This document shows, piece after piece, positions 60,566 to 64,000 of a stretch of DNA of 64,000 nucleotides. The DNA is from Bog-473 sp963787485 (GTDB taxonomy: Bacteria > Actinomycetota > Acidimicrobiia > Acidimicrobiales > RAAP-2), in contig CAWBDF010000007.1 in NCBI GenBank assembly GCA_963787485.1, positions 496,001-560,000 of the forward strand, given 5' to 3'. The notes under the pieces were generated by a model. The model was not told the DNA's origin. It searched no databases and worked only from the letters and a program-made list of their open reading frames with translations. A program made the position numbers and the translations under genes. Position 1 is the first letter of the stretch; every line of letters starts with the position of its first letter.

Positions 60566-61315
60566 GTGAGCGACGATGTTGCCACGGACTCGGGGTCGGG
60601 CGACCGCGCCGAACCCACGGGCGCCGGCCTCGACGCCGTACCCACTGCCGCCGATTCGAGTCACGGCGCTGGACCACAGGGCGCCGGACCGAGCCGCCGC
60701 GACGTCGTGCGCCGGCGCCGTGTGCTCCTCGCCGGCCATCGCGGCGACGGCGACCTGGCCCGCCGGTCGCTGACCGATTCCGATCCCGATGTAGCGGTGA
60801 TCGCCCTCGGCGCGCTCGCCCGACTCCATCTCCTCACCACCGACGACGTGGTGTGGGCCTTGGTCGGGGGTCCGGTCCGGCTCCGCCGGCGGGCCGCCGA
60901 TGCCGCTCCGTCGGTCCGCGGTCGCGGCTCGCGCTCGCGGCTCCCGGCCGCGCTGGTCGGTGCGTTGGCGGACCCTGACGCGCTGGTGGTCGTCTCCGCC
61001 GCCTGGTACCTGGCCGATCGGCGCCACCGTCCGGCTGTGAAGGCGTTGGCCGCCGTGGCGAGCCGTCACGACGACGCGCGGTGCCGCGAAGCAGCCGTGG
61101 CCGCGCTCGGCGCCATCGGCGACCCGGACGGGCTCCCTGCGGTGCTCGCCGCGCTCGAGGACAAGCCGACGGTACGCCGTCGGGCCACCGTGGCCCTGGC
61201 CGGGTTCGACGACCCCGCGGTGCAGGCCGTCGTCGACGCCGCGCTCGGGACCGCGGCGGGTGACCGGGACTGGCAAGTACGTCAAACCGCCGAAGAGCTG
61301 CTCGACGAGCCGTGA
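60566..61315 (+). CDS. HEAT-repeat protein
   Basis: The protein has 249 residues from GTG 60566. After a 50-residue disordered leader it shows alpha-helical repeats: RRSLTDSDPDVAVIALGALA, LVGALADPDALVVVSAAWYL, CREAAVAALGAIGDPDGLPA and RRRATVALAGFDDPAVQAVV. These fit HEAT/PBS-lyase-type repeats, which make a protein-binding solenoid. Its start lies only 11 bases from the start of the divergent PDZ-Lon gene, so one or both mRNAs must be nearly leaderless. Its stop overlaps or abuts the acyl-CoA dehydrogenase start region. Confidence 0.85.
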   Translation: MSDDVATDSGSGDRAEPTGAGLDAVPTAADSSHGAGPQGAGPSRRDVVRRRRVLLAGHRGDGDLARRSLTDSDPDVAVIALGALARLHLLTTDDVVWALVGGPVRLRRRAADAAPSVRGRGSRSRLPAALVGALADPDALVVVSAAWYLADRRHRPAVKALAAVASRHDDARCREAAVAALGAIGDPDGLPAVLAALEDKPTVRRRATVALAGFDDPAVQAVVDAALGTAAGDRDWQVRQTAEELLDEP

Positions 61316-61338
61316 CGCACACCTGCCACAATGGCGCC

Positions 61339-62496
61339 GTGAGCACCTCGACCTTTGCCCTCAGCGACGTCCAGCGCGAGTTCAGGGAGAGCCTGCGCGC
61401 CTTTTGCGAGGACAAGGTGGCCCCCCACGCTGCCCAGGTCGACCGCGACGCCGCCTACCCCGCCGCCTCGTTCGCCGCCTGCGTGGCCAACGAGCTGCCT
61501 GCCCTCGGGATCCCCTCCGAGTACGGAGGCGCCGGCGCCGACGCGGTGACCCAGGCCGTCTGCATCGAGGAGCTGGCCCGGGTGTGCGCCTCGACCTCGC
61601 TGACCATGCTGATCTCCAAGCTGGGGATGCTTCCGGTCATGAACTGGGGTTCCGAGGAGCTGAAGCGCACCTACCTGCCCCAGGTGGCGTCGGGCGCGAT
61701 CCAGGCCAGCTACTGCCTCTCGGAAGCCGACGCCGGCTCGGACGTGGCCGCCATGCGGGCCCGGGCGGTGCGCGACGGAGACTCCTACCGGCTCAGTGGC
61801 TCGAAGTACTGGATCACCAACGCCGGGATCTCCGACGTCTACATCGTCTTCGCCAAGACCGATCCCGAGGGTGGTGCGCGGGGCATCAGCGCCTTCGTGG
61901 TCGAGAAGGAGTGGGGCATCACCGTCACCAAGCTCGAGAACAAGCTCGGCATGCGCGGCTCGCCGACCGGCGAGGTGGTCCTCGACGGGGTTCGGGTCCC
62001 CGCGTCGCACCGTCTGGGCGAGGAGGGCCAGGGCTTCCGCATCGCCATGCACACGCTCGACCGCTCCCGCCCGACCATCGGTGCCCAGGCCGTCGGCATC
62101 GCGCAGGGCGCCATCGACTTCTCGGCGCGCTACATGACCGAGCGGCACGCCTTCGGGGGACCCATCGCCGACCTCCAGGGCCTGCGCTTCATGTTGGCCG
62201 AGATGGCCATGCGCAACGAGGCGGCCCGCTCGCTCGTCTACCGGGCGTGCGCCCTGGTCGACGAGGATCCCGCCGACGAGCTGACCGGCCTGGGCGCCAT
62301 GGCCAAGGCCTTCGCCTCCGACGCCGCCATGGCCATCACCGTCGACGCCGTCCAACTCCTGGGTGGATACGGGTACACCAAGGAGTTCCCCGTCGAGCGC
62401 TACCTGCGCGACGCCAAGGTGACCCAGATCTACGAGGGGACCAACCAGGTCCAGAAGGTGGTCATCGCCCGGGAGCTGCTGTCGCGCCTGAAGTGA
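61339..62496 (+). CDS. Acyl-CoA dehydrogenase
   Basis: The protein has 385 residues from GTG 61339. GTG 61312, which overlaps the HEAT stop, is an alternative start with nine more residues. Signatures are complete: YCLSEADAGSDVAAMRARAV, GSKYWITNAGISDVY, MAMRNEAARSLVYRACALV, and LLGGYGYTKEFPVERYLRDA with IYEGTNQ. The glutamate of YEGT is the catalytic base in short- and medium-chain enzymes, unlike the gene at 6312. It would desaturate short acyl-CoA with electrons passed to ETF. It lies in the housekeeping block, away from the catabolic genes, so it may serve general fatty or branched-acid oxidation. Confidence 0.92.
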   Translation: MSTSTFALSDVQREFRESLRAFCEDKVAPHAAQVDRDAAYPAASFAACVANELPALGIPSEYGGAGADAVTQAVCIEELARVCASTSLTMLISKLGMLPVMNWGSEELKRTYLPQVASGAIQASYCLSEADAGSDVAAMRARAVRDGDSYRLSGSKYWITNAGISDVYIVFAKTDPEGGARGISAFVVEKEWGITVTKLENKLGMRGSPTGEVVLDGVRVPASHRLGEEGQGFRIAMHTLDRSRPTIGAQAVGIAQGAIDFSARYMTERHAFGGPIADLQGLRFMLAEMAMRNEAARSLVYRACALVDEDPADELTGLGAMAKAFASDAAMAITVDAVQLLGGYGYTKEFPVERYLRDAKVTQIYEGTNQVQKVVIARELLSRLK

Positions 62497-62518
62497 CACT
62501 CGGCGGGAGAAGCGACCC

Positions 62519-63520
62519 TCAGTCGTCGAAGGCGAACAGGCGCTTCAACCGGTCGAACGACTCCAGACAGACGCCCGCACCCTGAACGACGCACTCGAGC
62601 GGCGTCTCCACCAGCTGGACCGGGACCGACGTGGCGTCGGCCAACCGCTGGGTCATACCCCGCAGGAGCGCGCCGCCGCCGGTCAGGTGCACGCCCTGGA
62701 AGATGATGTCCTGGGCCAACTCGGGCGGCGCCTCCCCCAGGCATTCCGCGGCGGCTCCCACGATGGAGTCCACGTGGTCCTCGAGCGCGCCCCGGACCTC
62801 GGCCGGGGAGAGGATCACCGTCTTGGGGCGGCCCGTCGCCACCTCTCGGCCGCGGATCTCGGCCTGCTGCTCGCGCGCATAGGGCGACGCCGAGCCGATG
62901 GCCAGCTTCACCGCCTCGGCGGTGCGCTCGCCGATGGCCACTCCGTGCTGGTAGCGCACGTAGGCCTGGATCGCCGAGTCGAAGTCGAACCCGCCACAGC
63001 GCAGGGCCTGCACCGCCACCACGCCACCCAGCGAGATCACCGCCATCTCGGCCGTCCCGCCACCCACGTCGACCACCATGTTGCCCACCGGCTCGTGGAT
63101 GGGCAGCCCGGCGCCGATCGCCGCGGCCATGGGCTGCTCGATGAGGTAGCTGGCCGAGGCACCGGCCCGGCGGGCCGCCTCCTTCACGGCGCGACGCTCC
63201 ACCGCGGTGATGGCCGACGGCACGCAGATGAGCACCTTGGGCCGGTTGAGCCGGCTCACCCCGGCACGGCGGAGCAACACCGCCAGCATGCGCTCGGTCA
63301 CCTCGAAGTCCGTGATGGCGCCGCCGCGGAGCGGTCGCTCGGCCACGATGTACCCAGGCGTACGCCCGATCATCTGCCACGCATCGGTCCCGATGGCGAG
63401 CACGTCTCGACTGCGCGAATCGAGCGCGACGACGGTGGGCTCGTTCAGCACGACCCCCTTGCCCTTGGCGTAGACCAACGTGTTGGCCGTGCCGAGATCG
63501 ATGGCCAGGTCACGAGACAT
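62519..63520 (-). CDS. mreB: Rod-shape-determining protein MreB
   Basis: The 333-residue actin-like protein has the phosphate-1 motif RDLAIDLGTANTLVYAKGKG at the start, the connector region FEVTERMLAVLLRRAG, the phosphate-2 motif GNMVVDVGGGTAEMAVISLG and the adenosine motif VHLTGGGALLRGM. Residues such as IGERTAEAVKLAIGSA and IEQPMAAAIGAGLP match MreB/Mbl. MreB filaments guide side-wall synthesis. It converges on the acyl-CoA dehydrogenase gene and is divergent from the HtrA-like protease. MreC and MreD genes are not in the window, so it may be an Mbl-like paralogue. Confidence 0.95.
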   Translation of the reverse strand: MSRDLAIDLGTANTLVYAKGKGVVLNEPTVVALDSRSRDVLAIGTDAWQMIGRTPGYIVAERPLRGGAITDFEVTERMLAVLLRRAGVSRLNRPKVLICVPSAITAVERRAVKEAARRAGASASYLIEQPMAAAIGAGLPIHEPVGNMVVDVGGGTAEMAVISLGGVVAVQALRCGGFDFDSAIQAYVRYQHGVAIGERTAEAVKLAIGSASPYAREQQAEIRGREVATGRPKTVILSPAEVRGALEDHVDSIVGAAAECLGEAPPELAQDIIFQGVHLTGGGALLRGMTQRLADATSVPVQLVETPLECVVQGAGVCLESFDRLKRLFAFDD

Positions 63521-63590
63521 GCGGCCTCATGGTACGGCGGGGCCGTCCGGCGACGGCATTTTCGGGGTGGAGATCGGTATCGTCACCCGG

Positions 63591-64000
63591 GTGAACGACT
63601 CGCCCGAGGAACCCGTGGATGGCGGCTGGGGTCCCGACGACGAGGGTCGAGGCGGCGACCCGGACGAGTCCGGCGCGCCCCAGCGGGGGTGGATCGACCC
63701 CGAGGACCGGCTCTGGCGGCATCCCAGTGAGCTGGCCGGGAGGGCCGGGAGCTCGGCCGTCCGGGTCAACACTCCGCCCCGCCCCTCCGGACGCACCACG
63801 GCGATGGCTCTCGTGGGGGTGGCTGCCGTCGTAGCGGTGGCGGCCTGGATGGCCTTGCTGCTCTCCCCCGCCTCGCAACCTCCTCAGCACGCCACCGGGG
63901 TGACCAGCGACGTGGGCGACGGGCCGCTCACCACGCTGGCCGGCGCGCAGAACTCGGTGCCCGCGGCCGCTCAGGCAGCCGGCCACTCGGTCGTCGCGCT
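63591..64000 (+). CDS. HtrA/trypsin-like serine protease, 3' end cut by window edge
   Basis: From GTG 63591 the frame is open to the right edge (136 codons). A disordered acidic leader leads to GWIDPEDRLWRHPSEL, a motif I know from the N-terminus of actinobacterial membrane-anchored trypsin-like proteases. A membrane segment follows (MALVGVAAVVAVAAWMALLL), and the outer part begins with QNSVPAAAQAAGHSVVAL, where the protease domain would start. The catalytic residues lie beyond the window. It is 70 bp from the divergent mreB gene. Confidence 0.78.
   Translation, partial: MNDSPEEPVDGGWGPDDEGRGGDPDESGAPQRGWIDPEDRLWRHPSELAGRAGSSAVRVNTPPRPSGRTTAMALVGVAAVVAVAAWMALLLSPASQPPQHATGVTSDVGDGPLTTLAGAQNSVPAAAQAAGHSVVA

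Noticed and set aside
61282..62499. A 405-codon open frame opposite the acyl-CoA dehydrogenase
   Set aside because: The sense strand carries all dehydrogenase signatures; the antisense frame has none.
57097..64000. Search for CRISPR arrays, rRNA genes and riboswitches (whole window checked)
   Set aside because: No regularly spaced direct repeats, rRNA-like segments or known riboswitch cores were seen anywhere; the tandem repeats found are inside or beside genes without unique spacers.

Overview
The window reads as a chromosomal piece of a high-GC actinobacterium, most likely an uncultured member of the class Acidimicrobiia. The evidence is the core block at the right end (MreB, a YlbL-type PDZ-Lon protease, a UPF0182 membrane protein), F420- and mycofactocin-type redox enzymes, a SigB/SigF-type stress sigma operon, and a protein with repeated GYWLVASDGG units that I associate with this class. 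The taxonomic placement is inference.

Region 1 (1-30 kb) is an accessory catabolic region. It holds CoA-ester chemistry (a CaiB-type CoA transferase, a pair of adjacent acyl-CoA dehydrogenases, an enoyl-CoA hydratase, a TesB thioesterase). It also holds two cytochromes P450, four TIM-barrel amidohydrolases of the amidohydrolase_2 type, two composite-domain amidohydrolases, several short-chain dehydrogenases (one mycofactocin-type), an F420 luciferase-like oxidoreductase, a flavin/F420 split-barrel protein, NTF2-like folds and a sulfotransferase. Genes sit in short operons on both strands with long gaps. The gaps contain a transposase relic, an SDR relic and two copies of a 42-bp sequence flanking a 5-kb module. 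Breakdown of a hydrophobic cyclic substrate is plausible, but the substrate cannot be read from sequence.

Region 2 (30.4-33.4 kb) is a compact SDR-MFS-DUF427-TetR locus. Operator-like palindromes (AGACNGGTYT) lie in its main promoter and again before the tetR gene.

Region 3 (33.6-53.5 kb) is a stress or dormancy island. It carries a STAS/anti-sigma/SigF operon, a second canonical anti-sigma kinase, further STAS proteins, a KaiC-like ATPase overlapping a response regulator, CsbD, DoxX and LapA proteins, a histone-H1-like protein, a plasmid-stabilisation-type protein, CYTH-CHAD and several small membrane proteins. Many of these genes are preceded by GTTT-N14-16-GGGTA, the promoter pattern of SigF/SigB-type factors, so the island looks like a regulon gathered around its own sigma factor.

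Region 4 (53.5-64 kb) is a conserved, very GC-rich housekeeping block: initiator tRNA-Met, UPF0182, a DivIVA-like protein with a phage-head-type C-terminal motif, PDZ-Lon, a HEAT-repeat protein, an acyl-CoA dehydrogenase, MreB and the start of an HtrA-like protease.

Caution: at least seven genes are interrupted by apparent single-base indels, and two more look internally deleted. Some may be assembly errors rather than biology. All functions are read from translated sequence by eye, with no database search.
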